Assembly (NCBI GenBank): GCA_036362985.1
Contig: JAYGXS010000003.1
Location: 67,614,750-67,678,749, forward strand
DNA length: 64,000 nt
From: Ligula intestinalis
Lineage: Eukaryota > Platyhelminthes > Cestoda > Diphyllobothriidea > Diphyllobothriidae
Direction of reading: 5' to 3'
Shown here: positions 12,061-23,611 of the stretch, in pieces
Numbering within the stretch: the stretch's first letter is position 1
How the letters are laid out: each line of letters starts with the position of its first letter
Position numbers and translations under genes: made by a program
The notes under the pieces: generated by a model
Databases searched by the model: none
The model's input: the letters and a program-made list of their open reading frames with translations, nothing else
Told to the model about the DNA's origin: nothing

Positions 12061-12744
12061 GTGTGCATCTACGACGTGGGTCGTTAAGGGCAAGAGTGTA
12101 CATAAACACGCACACAGACACACCGAATACGCTCACCTGGCTTAGCCCACACGCCGACGCGGTGACTAGGGTGTGGCCTCCAGAAAAGATATGGTTTCTG
12201 AGACTAGGATGGCAGTTAGGGACCGTGCGGAGCAACCGCAATCTAAGTCGGGCACATGGAATAACCTTTCACGCCTAGCTGGTAAACCTCTTAACGCTAC
12301 TTCCCTTTATCCCAGCCACAGTAAATAAACTGTTATTTTCGATAAAGAATTAGTGTTTCAAGTGGCAGTAGTCCCGTTTCCTTCTCCGATGGGTCGTATA
12401 GTCTCTAACCGCTTGCAAATGGTCTATGTCTCTCACATACAGACTCATCATTTCTCAATCTGGCTGCCTTGACTTCTGCGGCGTTATTTTTATACTAACA
12501 GTGACAGTTCGAAAAAAAAACCAAAGTTTTGTGGATATAGAAAACGCACAGAAGCCTTAAAAATGCATTTACACAAAAATCTTCATGACACGAAGATATT
12601 ATTCAGATCTCATCTGCTACAATGGAATCTTATGCGAATACTATTCATCCACATCTTTTTAAGTAACTAACAGACTTCACTTCGTACGAATTTTCCCTCA
12701 CAGGGATTTTAAGTCGATATTCAATAAACGTTTTACAAAGTTAG

Positions 12745-13600
12745 CGATGTACGCAAAGTGGATCGGCCAGGGTTACATAAAGTAATCTGTTTTCCTTTTT
12801 GATAGTTTAGTAATTACTGACTTTGTTCAGTTTGCTAAAGTCCCGGTGCTGGCCTTTGACCACACCCGAAGTGCTACCTAGACTCTTTTGCGTGTCAGCG
12901 AGTTGTTAACTGTTGCTCGTCAGTTGGCTAAGCATAGCGAATGAGGAGGCTTAAAATCTCCCTAGAAAAACTGTCTTGTAGGAGCAGGTAAATATCTATT
13001 GCCCCCGCCAAACTGTTTAACGTTATTTGTGGTCAGGCATTTAATCCTTGGAAAGCGAATGTAAATGAATATTGAATTGTGTTGGAATTGATGAAAAATA
13101 TTAAATCAAAGAAACTTTTATTTGTTTCAGTGTACTTAATAGAATAATTACCATCAACGTAAACTCCTGTTGCTGAGGCAACTGATGCCTATTGATAGAA
13201 ATTCGAATTTATATGGGCAAGATTTAATGAAATATGGGAAATTGGACCTTATATTGGCAGAATTTAACGAAAAAGAGAAAGTCCGGCTACTGAAAATTTA
13301 GAGATAGGTTATTGTCGTAAGTCAAAGGCAACCAGAACCTTCTGAAGGCAGTCCTGCTCAAAAACATTTAAAAAATTGGGTGATGTAAGCAAACGGGATC
13401 TGCCAGGGTCGCATAATTAAATCTGTTTACCTTTTTACTACATGGTGATTACTTGCTTTATTTAGTCCAACAATGTGCCGGTCTTTGACTGGTGAAGACC
13501 AGTCCTGAAATGCTACTTAGAGTCTTTTGCGTGTCAACTCGTAAGTGGGCCAAACATAGCATATAAGGATGCTTAAAATCTCCCTTTCAATAAAGCAATT
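12745..13600 (+). repeat. Direct repeat pair with ~630 bp period
   Basis: About 12745-12970 and 13378-13600 are related in the same orientation. Shared landmarks in order are GGATC(G/T)GCCAGGGT, CTTTTT, GGTCTTTGAC / GGCCTTTGAC, AGTCTTTTGCGTGTCA / GACTCTTTTGCGTGTCA and GCTTAAAATCTCCCT. The spacer is AT-rich and unremarkable. Confidence 0.65.
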
Positions 13601-13799
13601 TGATCCGCTTATTGGAGACAACTGTCCAGAGACCGACTTCATTGATGGATGGATGACGCTCATTGGTCTGCTGCGGGACTCGCCCGTCGCTTGGCGCTCA
13701 CTCTTGCGTTTCGCCAGCAACCGCACAACGGCTAGTAGTCTAGGCAAAAGGAACACCACTGAAAAAGAAAAGGGAAAAAAATACCATCGACTTATAATA

Positions 13800-14870
13800 A
13801 AAAAACTACTGTCAAATGTTCGGTAGCCTGACGTTAAATGTTTTCCTTGAATTCAACCAATAGGAAAGCGAATTTTCATTTTCGTTAAATTTCGCCTGCA
13901 TCAAGTCAAATTTTCCTCGATAAGCATTCGTATTCTACGCAAAAGAAGTTTACATTGATTGTATTAGATTGTATTTAGCATATAAAAACAACCATTATCC
14001 TATTAAATTTAATATTTTTTGATCATTCCACCACAATTTCATATTATTTTTTACACGCACTAGCCAATACTTAAATGTTTGACCACAAAATACTTTTAGC
14101 AGTTGGGCGGGGGAATAGATATCCAGAGGGGTCCTACAACTAATTTTTGCCAAAAAGGGAAACTAAAATGGCCATGTATGGCCTTTAAACCGAGGCCTTG
14201 CACAAAATCTCGCGAAAATATTTCCTCCTCTTGCGACTTAGTACTTTACGAATATTATTCTCATGCGTAATCTTCAAAACAGTAAAAAGTTCTGGTTGGT
14301 GTTCCTTTTATAAAAAGGACTGCCATAGGCAGATACTATTCCCAGTCTAGTCTACAGAGCAGGTTCCAACGCAACCAACTGGCCAGGCGACAAAGCAATG
14401 TATTTAAAAAAATACTGATGTGTGAACCAGGATGTAAAAGAAATTGCATCGAACGTAGGAGAATTGAGACTTTAGCTTATGTCGGCGGATGATTGCCTCT
14501 GAAAGTAACCTTCGTTGGTCAGATATACGGCTTACTGCGCCTGTTTTACGGCTGATTGCAGCTGATTCAGAAAGCTTTTTAAAAATTAAAACTGCCGTAC
14601 GTAATATAAGTTTTGAAGGCTATCTGTAAGCATTTCAAACTTCTCGGTTTCCACAAAAGGAACTAGCAAAATTTCATTAGAAATTGAGGGATGGGCTGAC
14701 CTGACGGTCACAGTGAACTATAAAATCCTATCATGACCGCCTTAGGCAAACCCAAGCCCCAAAAAGACCAGTAAATTTCTTAGGTTAAAGCACACATGAA
14801 CATAAATCCTGTCGATCAAACTTCCAAAGTAAAAGCAAAAAGCTGTCAAACTCACTGTACTCAGTCAAGA
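13800..14870. other. No supported gene
   Basis: AT-rich DNA without a recognisable coding segment, RNA gene or repeat that I can define. Confidence 0.5.
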
Positions 14871-14879
14871 ATCATCAGT

Positions 14880-15135
14880 GTCAGCACAATCTCTGGCAGG
14901 CCAATTTTTTGCTGCTGCCAGAAAATTCGGCTGTTATGCTTGCAGAAACTCATGTCAGATAACATTGCTGGCGAAGGCAAGAGAGACTGGAGTGACCATT
15001 TCTGGCCCATTAGTCATCACCAGGCAATCATACTCAATCCCGAGTTGTGCGCCACCCAAAGCTCGAACCCGCGACCTTTTGAGCAGAAGTCCAGCGTTCT
15101 AACCAGTCAGCCACAGGCTCGCTCTCTTGCCGGTT
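14880..15135 (-). repeat. tRNA-headed SINE (minus)
   Basis: On the minus strand the head at about 15125-15060 reads GAGCCTGTGGCTGACTGG, TTAGAACGC, then GGTCGCGGGTTCGAGC. This gives good A-box and B-box matches. The body continues with GGGCCAGAAATGGTCACTCC and AGTCTCTCTTGCC. It is the best-preserved head of this SINE family in the window. Confidence 0.75.
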
Positions 15136-15288
15136 AAGATTGGGAAGATGCACACTCGTTCACTGAGCGTCCCACTCTGCCTTCCGGTCTATTCTCGAGC
15201 TCCACCCGCAACCACGCAGTGGCCAGTAGTGTAGGCAGATTGGTGAAAGATGAAAAGAAAGATCTTCGGAAAATCAAGTTGCACTCGT

Positions 15289-15323
15289 GAATTTTCAAAC
15301 AGGTATCTTTTGTTCGTCGTCAG
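15289..15323 (-). ncRNA. Hammerhead-like motif, AAUU stem-III variant
   Basis: On the minus strand: CTGACGA, CG, AACA, a loop, TGTT, T, then GAAAATTC. The element order and spacing (35 nt) follow the PLE hammerhead plan, with stem III reading AAUU instead of ACGU. Stem I is short. A sister motif lies at 37717-37751. Chance or homology without activity are both possible. Confidence 0.35.
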
Positions 15324-15924
15324 ACTAAATGAACAGTGAGGGCTGGGAATTTCGCACTAGAGGTTTTAGGGGCAGAGGTTACAACGAAATAGGATCGGGC
15401 TGTGGGTGGAGGGTAACGGTGACCTGAATTCTGCGGCGATGGGTTTTGCAGACCGGGGGGGGGGTTGTTAACGTTTGGATTGTGGGCCACGTGCTCCGGG
15501 GAGGGAGGAGGGGAGTGTAGAACTAGTGGAGTTCTACTTGAACGAGCACGGACGGCTTGCTGTTGTTTAAGACTGGGCGTAGGTTAGTGGACAACGCGCG
15601 GAAACCGGCAAAGTGTATCAATCAAGGTCTACGTGTCTGTTAATACTGGCCGGGCTCGAGTGCCAAGCTTCGAGGAATTCTCTCCCCTGTCTCGTATTAG
15701 CTCTTGCAATCACATCGGTGCCATCTGAATTGATGAACTTTCCCAATTGTAGTGAATATTCGAGTCCCATGAAGCAGTTCAGAAGACGAAGATGCGATCA
15801 CTGGAACAAGAGTTTTATTTGCCTGCAGTTTCAGAGTCCCTCGGGAATCCTTAATCATAGGTGATGAGAACATAGGCATGGTCATGCGCAGATGAGGTGG
15901 ATAAATGCATAGGCTGCGCGGTAT

Positions 15925-16752
15925 TTATAGTTCAAAGTGGTCATCCACGTGTGTGTGATAATTGTTCTTTTCTGTAGCCACCGCTTGGGTCTTAATTAAT
16001 GCAGTACTGGCTTGACACTTCGCGTCCGACTCACTAATTGCCATAATTGCCATGTCAGCGTCAGCGTCAAATGCGGGCCTGATAATGGCCTGACAATTAT
16101 GCCCGCTGTCATCAGAGTTGTTGTTGCGCCCATCCCTTCCCACGTGACTGATTCTCTTGTTCAGGAAACTTCTCAGTACACCGTACGGGAACGCCAAATC
16201 GTTGCGCTTTTTGATGGACTGGGGGCCTGAGAACCATGACTCCAGCAGCTCGCGGCTCACGCGGCTGTCGCCTTTTGCAAGAATTTCGGCCGCGTCAAAC
16301 TTGAAAATATGGCTGGGTCCCGTCGAGTGAGCTGCAACCTGGGAGTTGGCATCTTTCTTTCTCACCACCGCTGCATGCTCAGCCATTCGCGTCCAGAGTA
16401 ATCTTCCGGTTTCTCCAACATAGTTTCTTTGTCCACAACTGCACCAGATCCGGTAAACGACTCCAGCCGTTTCCTGCCATGGCAGTGGGTCTTTCGGCCT
16501 CATGACCCGGCGCCTGATGTTTGCTTCTGGTCTGCGCGCAACTCCAACTCCAAGTGGGGTGAGCAGGCGGCTGACTGCTTCCGATACATTCTTCACGTAC
16601 GGAAGAGCCCACCGAACTTTTGGGCCAGTTGGAAGTGGCTTCTTCTCTCGTTTGCATATGCATTGGTTGACAAAATTGCGCTTGTAACCATTTGCTCTCA
16701 GTACCCGTCGAAGATGTTGTAATTTAGCAGCCTGTGCTTGTATCCACCTCAT
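15925..16752 (-). CDS. Penelope-like element C-terminal protein with GIY-YIG endonuclease
   Basis: This 275-residue open frame is the C-terminal part of a PLE polyprotein. Residues 11-30 hold the end of the reverse-transcriptase/linker region (LRANGYKRNFVNQ). Residues 48-65 match the connector (ALPYVKNVSEAVSRLL). The GIY-YIG nuclease covers about 95-195: GVVY at 97-100 stands for GIY, YVG at 111-113 for YIG, a conserved Arg at 122, and Glu 171 in RELLESW is the likely metal ligand. CSC at 104-106 fits the cysteine cluster usual in PLE domains. The catalytic pattern looks intact. The frame lacks the RT catalytic core, so it cannot be an autonomous element; full PLE proteins are usually several times longer. 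The start methionine may be incidental, since the frame is cut by the inverted repeat upstream. The tail after residue 200 is low-complexity and of no known function. Confidence 0.85.
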   Translation of the reverse strand: MRWIQAQAAKLQHLRRVLRANGYKRNFVNQCICKREKKPLPTGPKVRWALPYVKNVSEAVSRLLTPLGVGVARRPEANIRRRVMRPKDPLPWQETAGVVYRIWCSCGQRNYVGETGRLLWTRMAEHAAVVRKKDANSQVAAHSTGPSHIFKFDAAEILAKGDSRVSRELLESWFSGPQSIKKRNDLAFPYGVLRSFLNKRISHVGRDGRNNNSDDSGHNCQAIIRPAFDADADMAIMAISESDAKCQASTALIKTQAVATEKNNYHTHVDDHFEL

Positions 16753-16788
16753 CTGTGCTTGAAAATGCCTTTGTTATCATCATATATA

Positions 16789-16819
16789 CTTAAGGATTCC
16801 CGAGAGAATCCGAAACGTC
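16789..16819 (+). ncRNA. Broken hammerhead motif (stem II intact)
   Basis: Stem II is perfect (GGATTC 16794-16799 with GAATCC 16806-16811) and is followed by GAAACGTC (16812-16819). The CUGANGA box is missing, replaced by ACTTAA. The mirror copy near 15822-15860 on the minus strand has the same altered 5' part and GAAAC-TGC. Both ends of this PLE therefore carry dead motifs. Confidence 0.55.
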
Positions 16820-16917
16820 AGGCAAATAAAATTCTTGGTCTAGTTATCGCATCTTCGTCTTCTGATGAACGTTCATCAACGAGTATCAATATGCGCAATG
16901 TTAGTCGGCTAGACAAA

Positions 16918-17000
16918 AAGGCCGCAGTTCAGTAGTTAAAGCTTTGGGTTTATGATCAGCAGGTTACGGGTTTGAGCCACTTCGTACACCACTTGAGGTT
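16918..17000 (+). repeat. tRNA-like SINE head
   Basis: An A-box-like GCAGTTCAGTAGTTAAAGC is followed at tRNA spacing by a B-box-like GGTTACGGGTTTGAGCC. It lies just outside the PLE inverted repeat. I could not define a body with confidence. Confidence 0.4.
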
Positions 17001-17287
17001 GAGGTGGCTGGTTGATGACGGCTGCAATACTTAAGATATTTGCGGCCCTCTGTTCCACAAAGATAACTTACTACACGTTTTCACCGTAGAAATGATTTGA
17101 ATATTTCCTCAAGCGACCCGCCATTTTTCCTTGATAAAAAGCATTTCATAGGATAATTTCTATGGAACCAACCAATATACTTCACAATTTTTCTGTGCCC
17201 AGTGTATATTACTTGGAAGTTCATTATGTAAGTGGAGCATGACCCAGGAGGAAACGTGATCAGAAGGACCTTTATATTTATTGTCCT

Positions 17288-17321
17288 GACATTTCGAAAG
17301 CCAGCAGGCCTCCATTATCAG
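17288..17321 (-). ncRNA. Hammerhead-like motif, AUGU stem-III variant
   Basis: On the minus strand: CTGATAA, TG, GGAGGCC, loop TGCT, GGCTTTC, then GAAATGTC and AGGACAATAAA. Stem II forms seven pairs including two G-U. G8 of the core is changed to A, which should abolish catalysis. Stem III reads AUGU, self-complementary only with G-U pairs. Confidence 0.5.
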
Positions 17322-17700
17322 AGGTAGGTTTAATACAGCATCATGCAGTACTTAAGAAGTGCTGCTTGTGCTGGACTTTCGCTGGAGTTCAAAGCTGCCT
17401 GTGTGGAGTGCTCCGTGAAGTGGATGATTATTGTTGTGCTAGTCAACGATTCGTCAAGCAGTCGTGGATAACAATAGCGACTGCTCTCGCCGGCCGCTTC
17501 ATCTGATCTGCGTTTCTGGTTTGCGTTGGCTTCGACACGTCTGCTGTTCTTCCCCTGGCAATCCTCGTCATCACCAGACTCGACCTATAACTTCTGAAAA
17601 TTTTGTCCAACATGTGCCGGCGCTCGTTGGTGTTCTCGCTCGGGCAGCGTTGTCTACCATCGCACCTGGGCCGACATCCTATTCACCGTTCGACTGATTA
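17288..17700 (-). mobile_element. Possible PLE 3' end with hammerhead motif (minus)
   Basis: The motif at 17321-17288 is preceded on the minus strand by a GC-rich, partly open stretch (17700-17450). That distance matches the coding end to ribozyme distance in the 29 kb PLE. I found no diagnostic GIY-YIG residues, so assignment rests on the motif and layout. Confidence 0.4.
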
Positions 17701-17879
17701 AAATACACACTTTAGACTTGGTAGGCCGCCTGGAGTTATAACGTGCTTGATAGGAGTAGCTGCGTCACGTCAGGCTTTGAGCGTCTCTCTGCCTGTGGTC
17801 GGTTCTTTGGCCTAGAATTTCGGGGTAGATATCGAATTTACTTCCCACAAATGTTTTCAATAATCTAATAATAATGTAG

Positions 17880-18540
17880 CGAAAAGTGCGCTATGAATGA
17901 AAAAAAGAAATTTACTTGGTTTTATTTCCTACCTTTTTAAAGTTAAGTTTCGTTTCATGTTGGGTATTAGTTTTGCTTTTAGTTTGTTATTAAGGCTTAT
18001 TAGTAATATTATTTTTCTAGATTTCTTTGTAGTTTACTCAATTCAGTTAAGTGTAGATTGCCTTTGCTTAGTATGCTTAGTAAGACTTTAGTTTACTTTT
18101 TGTTGAGTTTAAGATTTATTACCCACATGCGGTTGCTTTTCAAGTTTAAATATTTAATAGTTGATTTAACCTTCATGTAGTTTGCTTGGTTTATTTAACT
18201 GATTTATAATTTTAGTTAGGTTTTCAGTTTAGTTTTCAGCTCATTCATATTTTTTAATATTTTTATTTTAAATTGCTTTTCAACAAAGCGAGTTTAGCTT
18301 ACTTTAGTTTAACTTTTGGGCTGTCTATGTGGATCACTTTTGCCTTTGACTAATAAGCGAAAAATACTCTCACATTTCAGCAGCCCGATTTTCCAACGGT
18401 TTGTCACATGCGACAAAAAAACAAAATCTGTTAGAAAGCATGGCTGCTGAACATGTGAAAGCATTTTTCGTTTGATGTTCAGTTTTCGAGTTTCGTTTTT
18501 AAATTGACTTTTTTAGTTTAGTTAGTTCCCAATATTTGCG
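17880..18540 (+). repeat. T-rich low-complexity tract with TTTAGTTTA-type motifs
   Basis: The stretch is strongly T-biased on the plus strand and rich in irregular TTTAGTTT, GTTTAG and TTTAAGT words. It is not a clean tandem repeat. The 64-codon open frame inside is hydrophobic only because the DNA is T-rich, and I do not treat it as a gene. A hairpin element (18358-18470) lies within it. Confidence 0.5.
18358..18470. repeat. Nested hairpin / miniature inverted-repeat element
   Basis: The outer arms are 18358-18385 and 18442-18470. CGAAAAATACTCTCACA with TTCAGCAGCC is mirrored by GGCTGCTGAA and GTGAAAGCATTTTTCG. Inside, TTTGTC-acatgc-GACAAA forms a second hairpin, with further pairing between TTTTCCAAC and GTTAGAAA. 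Almost the whole 113 bp can fold into one rod. No clear target-site duplication is visible. Confidence 0.7.
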
Positions 18541-19419
18541 TGTTTGCATATTTTAATTATGACGCTCTTTGTGTTAAAAATCAGTTTATTATTAAATAAT
18601 TCTTCTTCTTTGTGTTCACGTTTATAAACTTCAATTTTTTTTGCATTTTTATTTTCTCTGTATTGCCCATATTGTAGAATTTTTATTGCACCCGGTCTAG
18701 CATTACAGAAGGATGGGGTTTTTGTGTGCTGACCTAAGAGGTAAATTTGACATCTACCGAGTTCGATTTCCCGGAAATTGAAGTCTGCTTCTGCTAGGGC
18801 CAGACGGATGGGGTGGTTGTTAAGAGGAAAGTCTGTCAGTGAAATGAGCTTGTGTTTTTTTGATGTAATAGAATGTGGCAAGATGCGAAAAAAACTATGC
18901 GAGGCTCAGCTTCAACCAGAGCAGTTTAAGGGCTTGTAAAAACACCCTCTACGAGGACAAAGTGGGGTCGGCTACCCGCATGACTACTACTTCTGTTCTC
19001 TGAAGGATCCACTCGCAAAGTACATTGGAGTTTCTCGTCAGGACTCGACGTGCTTGGTTGTCTTCTATCTGGTATCCGCTACCAACCAGATGAGCCCCAA
19101 CAGTGTTAGAAATAGGCTTTTTTCGCTTTGTTTTAGTCAGAGGGAATTCTGCTCTCGAATTTCCAGCTTTTTATATTACTGTACAGGTTTGAGGATGTAT
19201 AGTTGACAACGTAATTTCGCCAAATATGCGTCCTCAAACTGGCTTAAATTCTCCTGCAAAATGCTTCTGGCTGGTTGTTGCAGTGTTTAGTGCTTCAACT
19301 TCATGAGCTTCCATTGGATAGCTTAAAGGATTAAAAACAGAGGGTTACTGTAAAAGCAGATTTTAATGCATCCATAAGAATAGAAACGTCCCAAAGACTA
19401 TAATAATGCAGAGAAAGGG

Positions 19420-19960
19420 CTATGTAAAGGTGCGTAATATGCTAAAGGTGATAGGCACATTGCAACGGCCCTTTAATTCACGTACCTTCATATTTGAAAA
19501 TTCGGCGCGCAAGCCTTGATGATGTTGAGAAGAAGAAATTTCGATCATTAGGACAGCGGTTTTATTCGCCTGACTTTTCAACATCAGTCGCAAATTCTTC
19601 ATCAGAGAAGTGAGCAGAAAATAGTATTCAAAATTGGTGATACATGCACAGAAAGCTGCAGTTATTATAGAACCCAGTAATTATTGCACGTGAATGAAAA
19701 AGAGCGACAAGTAACGATAAATGCCCCCTTGTGCGTTACTTGCTGGCTGTAACCGTATAACTATGATTACCCTCTTGTGCGTGGAATGCTTGATGACCGG
19801 CATGCGGACTGTGACCTGCTGAACTTGCATCACGTGTCGTCGAATTGGACGTGATGATGGCTTGGCCATCTTTTTCTCCGGTGTTGGCGTAATACGACAC
19901 GGTGTCTCCCAAATGCTTCGTCTACGTTGCACTGTCTTCTAGCATCGACAGCAGTTTACT
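19420..19960 (-). mobile_element. PLE 3' end with hammerhead-like motif (minus)
   Basis: Read on the minus strand this matches the PLE 3' ends at 11.5 kb and 59.6 kb: AAGATGGCCAAGCCATCATC, CACGTGATGCAAGTTCAGC, GTCACAGTCCGCATGC, CGCACAAGAGGG. The hammerhead-like core follows, then CAGGCGAATAAAACCG. No GIY-YIG codons are recognisable. Confidence 0.65.
19572..19605 (-). ncRNA. Hammerhead-like motif with weak stem II
   Basis: On the minus strand: CTCTGATGA with an intact CUGANGA box, then AG, a poorly pairing stem-II region, and GAAAAGTC followed by AGGCG. Total span is 34 nt, as in the better copies. Stem III reads AAGU, which is not self-complementary. Probably inactive. Confidence 0.5.
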
Positions 19961-20755
19961 TCGCCTTGAAGTTCAGCGGACCTTTACAGTAAGGTTTTTT
20001 CTACTGAGGCTAGTCAGAACTCCAATGGAATATTTGAATGTCATTTGTTTTGTAATTTACAGGATTTGATTAGGAAGTATCTCAATGTGTTGCCAATAGC
20101 TTGCCGGGATTTGCAGAAAAATAAGTAAAAGTCTTTAAATGATTTGAATACTTTACTCTCAAAGTACTTTTAAGTCTTGTGGTTAATTATTTAAGGATAT
20201 ATGAACACGTTTCCGTCTGGGGTAAAAAACACTCGTTTTTGTTTTTATTAACATTTTAAATGGCAAAAAGCTCAATGCAGCAGTCTGATATTTTGATTTT
20301 TTTTGTCGAACGGCCCAAAATCACTGCTCATTGCTAGTAAAAGGGCTAAGCACATTGAATCCTTTAAAAATAATTTTAATGTCATTCTTTTCCAATTTTA
20401 AAAGTCATCTTAATTTTCTGCTGAGTCTGCTCTGAATATAACAGAACTTAAAGTGGAATTTATTATGGCTTTGTTATAGATTATTTGTTGCAGATCTCTG
20501 TCTGATATATTGATTAAATGTTTTCTCGACCGACAAAATGTCTTCAAAAATTTGCATATTCAATTAGTAAACTTCGAAAACATCTTGGGAGGCGTTGATT
20601 ATTAAGAATTCAAGTTTTCTTTAATTCCGCCTTATTTATAAGAGACGAAATAGGCTAGCAACAAATGTCTACTGTATATATAAAAAAGCAAGAGGTTGTT
20701 CTAGCTTCTCGAAAATCACGTCACCTTTCATCATGATTTATACTTGGTGTGCATG
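19961..20755. other. No supported gene
   Basis: AT-rich DNA; no coding segment, RNA gene or defined repeat recognised. Confidence 0.5.
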
Positions 20756-20759
20756 AATA

Positions 20760-21350
20760 TGTGCAGTATCTTACCCATCTGGCGAAATGTCAATCAAAAT
20801 TCTGAAATTTGACAAAAATACTCTATGATTGATTATGGAGCGGTCCAATATCAATATGTTTATGTCACAGCAAGATGCTGGCCTTTGAACGAGCCTCTGT
20901 CTGACCACATATAAAAATGCTCTGTAAAGGTGGCTACCTAAATAACATGCCACTTCTCATTGATTTTCGATGCCCTTATAAATTCAAATATTTTGTGTAG
21001 AAAAGGTGCAAAAGTATAGTTTCTTGTACTCATTTGGTAGGAATATACTTCTTTTGTATATTTTATGTATGAGTAATGGATATTTTTTGTTTAAAAACTT
21101 TTTAAAGTGCCGAATAATTTTGAATCAAGGTTTCCAAACAACATGCCATACAAATTCTACCTAAGCAAACTTACCCTTTCTGTTGTGCATGCTTTCTTCA
21201 AGATAGATTCGAATTTATAAAGTATAAAAAATCAATGAGCAAAACACATTTCTTTTGTGGCCATTTTCTACAGAGTTTGCTTTTGCAGGTCACATGAAAG
21301 CCAGTATTCTGGCATGAATGAAATATCTTGAGCTTGGCCTGTTCGATAAT
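20760..21350 (+). repeat. Copy of the ~0.8 kb AT-rich dispersed repeat
   Basis: Landmarks are shared in order with the copy at 59.9-60.7 kb: ACGAGCCTC / CTGTCTGACC, ATTCAAATA, TTTCTTGTACTC, TTGGTTTAAAA / TTTGTTTAAAA-type box, and the end AGCCAGTATTCTGGCATGA. The terminal (G/C)CCGGCAT(T/C)CTGGCGTGA-like box also ends the copies at 39-41 kb. Confidence 0.55.
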
Positions 21351-23610
21351 CCGTACTTATACCCTACCGGAATAAATATTTTGAGTTGGAAATGCATTTC
21401 AAAATGTTAGGTGGCATTTTATGAGATAAGAAATCTTCTGTAAGTTGACAACTCCGACTGGCAAAATATGCGTGGTTTATACCGCTGGAGGAAGCCCCAG
21501 CTTCCAGTAGTTTGATTACTCTGGTTCTTTACTATATTGGAAAATCGATTTTTAAACCTGTTGACTCCGCGGTACAAAGTCTTGGAGCTTTATCCTTAGA
21601 GGTGTCCTGAACTGTGTATACTTGAAAGAGCTGATCAAAATCAGTTTTTAAGGTATAAAGGTAAGGGGTAGAAGAAATACGCATAAACTATTATGTTCTG
21701 GAAACGATGTGGCTGTTGCAGCTTTAATAAAAACTTAACAGACATCGCCTACTCTGCAGTGCGAAATTTTACAACTTACTACAAATTTTCTTATAAAAAA
21801 ACAGCTATCCTGTTGTCATTCAAACAACATACTACGGCAATAGGCCCAAAAGGTGCTGTTATTTGCAACAAACTAAGTGTTGTTTTACCTGGAGTCCTGT
21901 ACTATACACAGCGCCTGTCTGCAAACCTCAAGGCACGCCAAAAATTTGGCTCGTTGTTCGAATGCCCATGGGACTGTTGTATGACTATTTAAGTCGGCTT
22001 GGACAAATGAGCGTGAGGCCCGCCTTTGAAGTTCTCCACGTTAATCATGCATTAATATTTTATCGTCCATTTGAGAGCTTTAATGCAAAGAGATCCAACC
22101 CACAGCTACCATCGAACGAACTGGATGAAAATTAGCATTCTCAGAGGTCTGAGTTGAAAAAAAGTAAAATGGGACTTATAAATGCTCTTATTTACATGAA
22201 TGCTGACGTGCAAATAGTAGTTGCTGCGGAGAACAATTGTCAAAATTAAATTAGTTTCCTTTCAACTGTACGAAATCAAGAAGCAAATGTTTAATCAAAT
22301 AGCCAAAGTGGACAATTGAATCTGACGACTATAAATAAGTCGGTTGTTCTTGAGCAGTTCTTAAGCTTTAGGAAAATATTGTCAATAAATACAAAGACAT
22401 TTGAACTGGTGAATTCATGCTCCCTTTCCGCTGTTGGTTAGCTGTATTCAGCATGAAGAATGGATCGAACCCTAGCCACTTGGTTCGAAAACTTTAAATC
22501 AAATCCTTTGTCATTAAGTCGCAGGTCTATGTCAGAGTAACTATCACAAAAAATGTTAAAAGCCAGTTGGTTGTGAAGTTTACTTACCTCGTCCGATAAG
22601 AAGACGTAACTAGGCACTTCAAATATTCCTGTTCATACAGCTCTACAACTGATGTAGGCAATAATAAAATACCCGGCTTCTACTTTGTGGCATCTTTAGG
22701 TAATGAATAAAGTTAAGACACATTTTAGTTAAGAATTGTTCAAAAAATATTCGGTAATTTTAATGTGCTTTGGGGTAGAAGGGGAAATATTTTGCTTCAT
22801 TAACTACGAATAAATTCTGTGGCGCATTTGTCAAACAAATTTTAGTTTTCAAAACGGCGCAAAAAAGCGTTAGCTATAGAGGAGTTAAACATGTACTGTA
22901 TGAGGGATTATTTGAAATCCATTAACACACTTATTCCTTATTCCAACACTGATCTGATTTTTAAAGTCAGGACGGTTAACACGTGACAAAAAAAGCATTA
23001 AGGGTAATAAGTTTTTTGAAAGACGTATGAAAAAGTTTTCTGTCTAAAACCCTTGGAATGATGTTGCTTTCAGTAAGTAAAACGTTGGTTGGGAAAAGAT
23101 TTACCAATTTTTAGACTCTCTTTCAAACACTGAAAGTAACTGCCTTCTTGCTTTGCCGTATATTCACAAACTGCAGTGTGCTGCTTAATAATTCGTTTAT
23201 AAGTTTATTTCAGAGTTCACTTTTAAGGCATATCAGACCTTAATAAAGTATGTCAAAAAAGAATAAATGTGTCTACATTTCTCCTGTGAGGTAAAATTCA
23301 GTCAAAACGATTCCTAAATTGCTGTCGGTATCAACAGCGTATGAGGTCAAGGATCTTCCAGTGACCGGACAATTAGACGGTGCTTTCTGTAGTGGCAATA
23401 ATAGCCTTAAGAGAAAAAAGATAGATAACGGTCATACACGCCTTACATCGACCTTTTGAAGAAAACCCATGCAGAGTGTCAGGAAAACGCCCGGAGAAAT
23501 TCATGTTAGCATTTTGGGTGTGTAGGATAATCTGATATAAACTGATACAGTGATCCACCTGAGTTCAACAAACGTCTAGGAGTTCGGTTTTTTGAAGAGC
23601 TTTCCATACC
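21351..23610. other. No supported gene
   Basis: AT-rich DNA. The longer open frames around 21.7-22.1 kb show no domain, signal peptide or convincing membrane segment. Confidence 0.45.
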
Positions 23611-23611
23611 A

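Larger units (their letters stand above)
15775..16866 (-). mobile_element. 5'-truncated PLE bounded by inverted terminal repeats
   Basis: The GIY-YIG frame (16752-15925, minus) is flanked by inverted copies of a ~75 bp terminal repeat. One is read on the minus strand from about 15852 to 15775, the other on the plus strand from about 16790 to 16866. Shared landmarks are TAAGGATTCCCGAG, CAGGCAAATAAAA, TCTTG and ATCGCATCTTCGTCTTCTGA. The reverse transcriptase is absent. The same plan recurs at 3.1-4.1, 29.2-30.2 and 62.3-62.9 kb. Confidence 0.8.

Noticed and set aside
15457..15467. Run of G residues near 15460 as a G-quadruplex or regulatory site
   Set aside because: A single G run without further G tracts; no context to support function.
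17897..18091. 64-codon hydrophobic open frame
   Set aside because: Hydrophobicity is explained by the T-rich low-complexity DNA.
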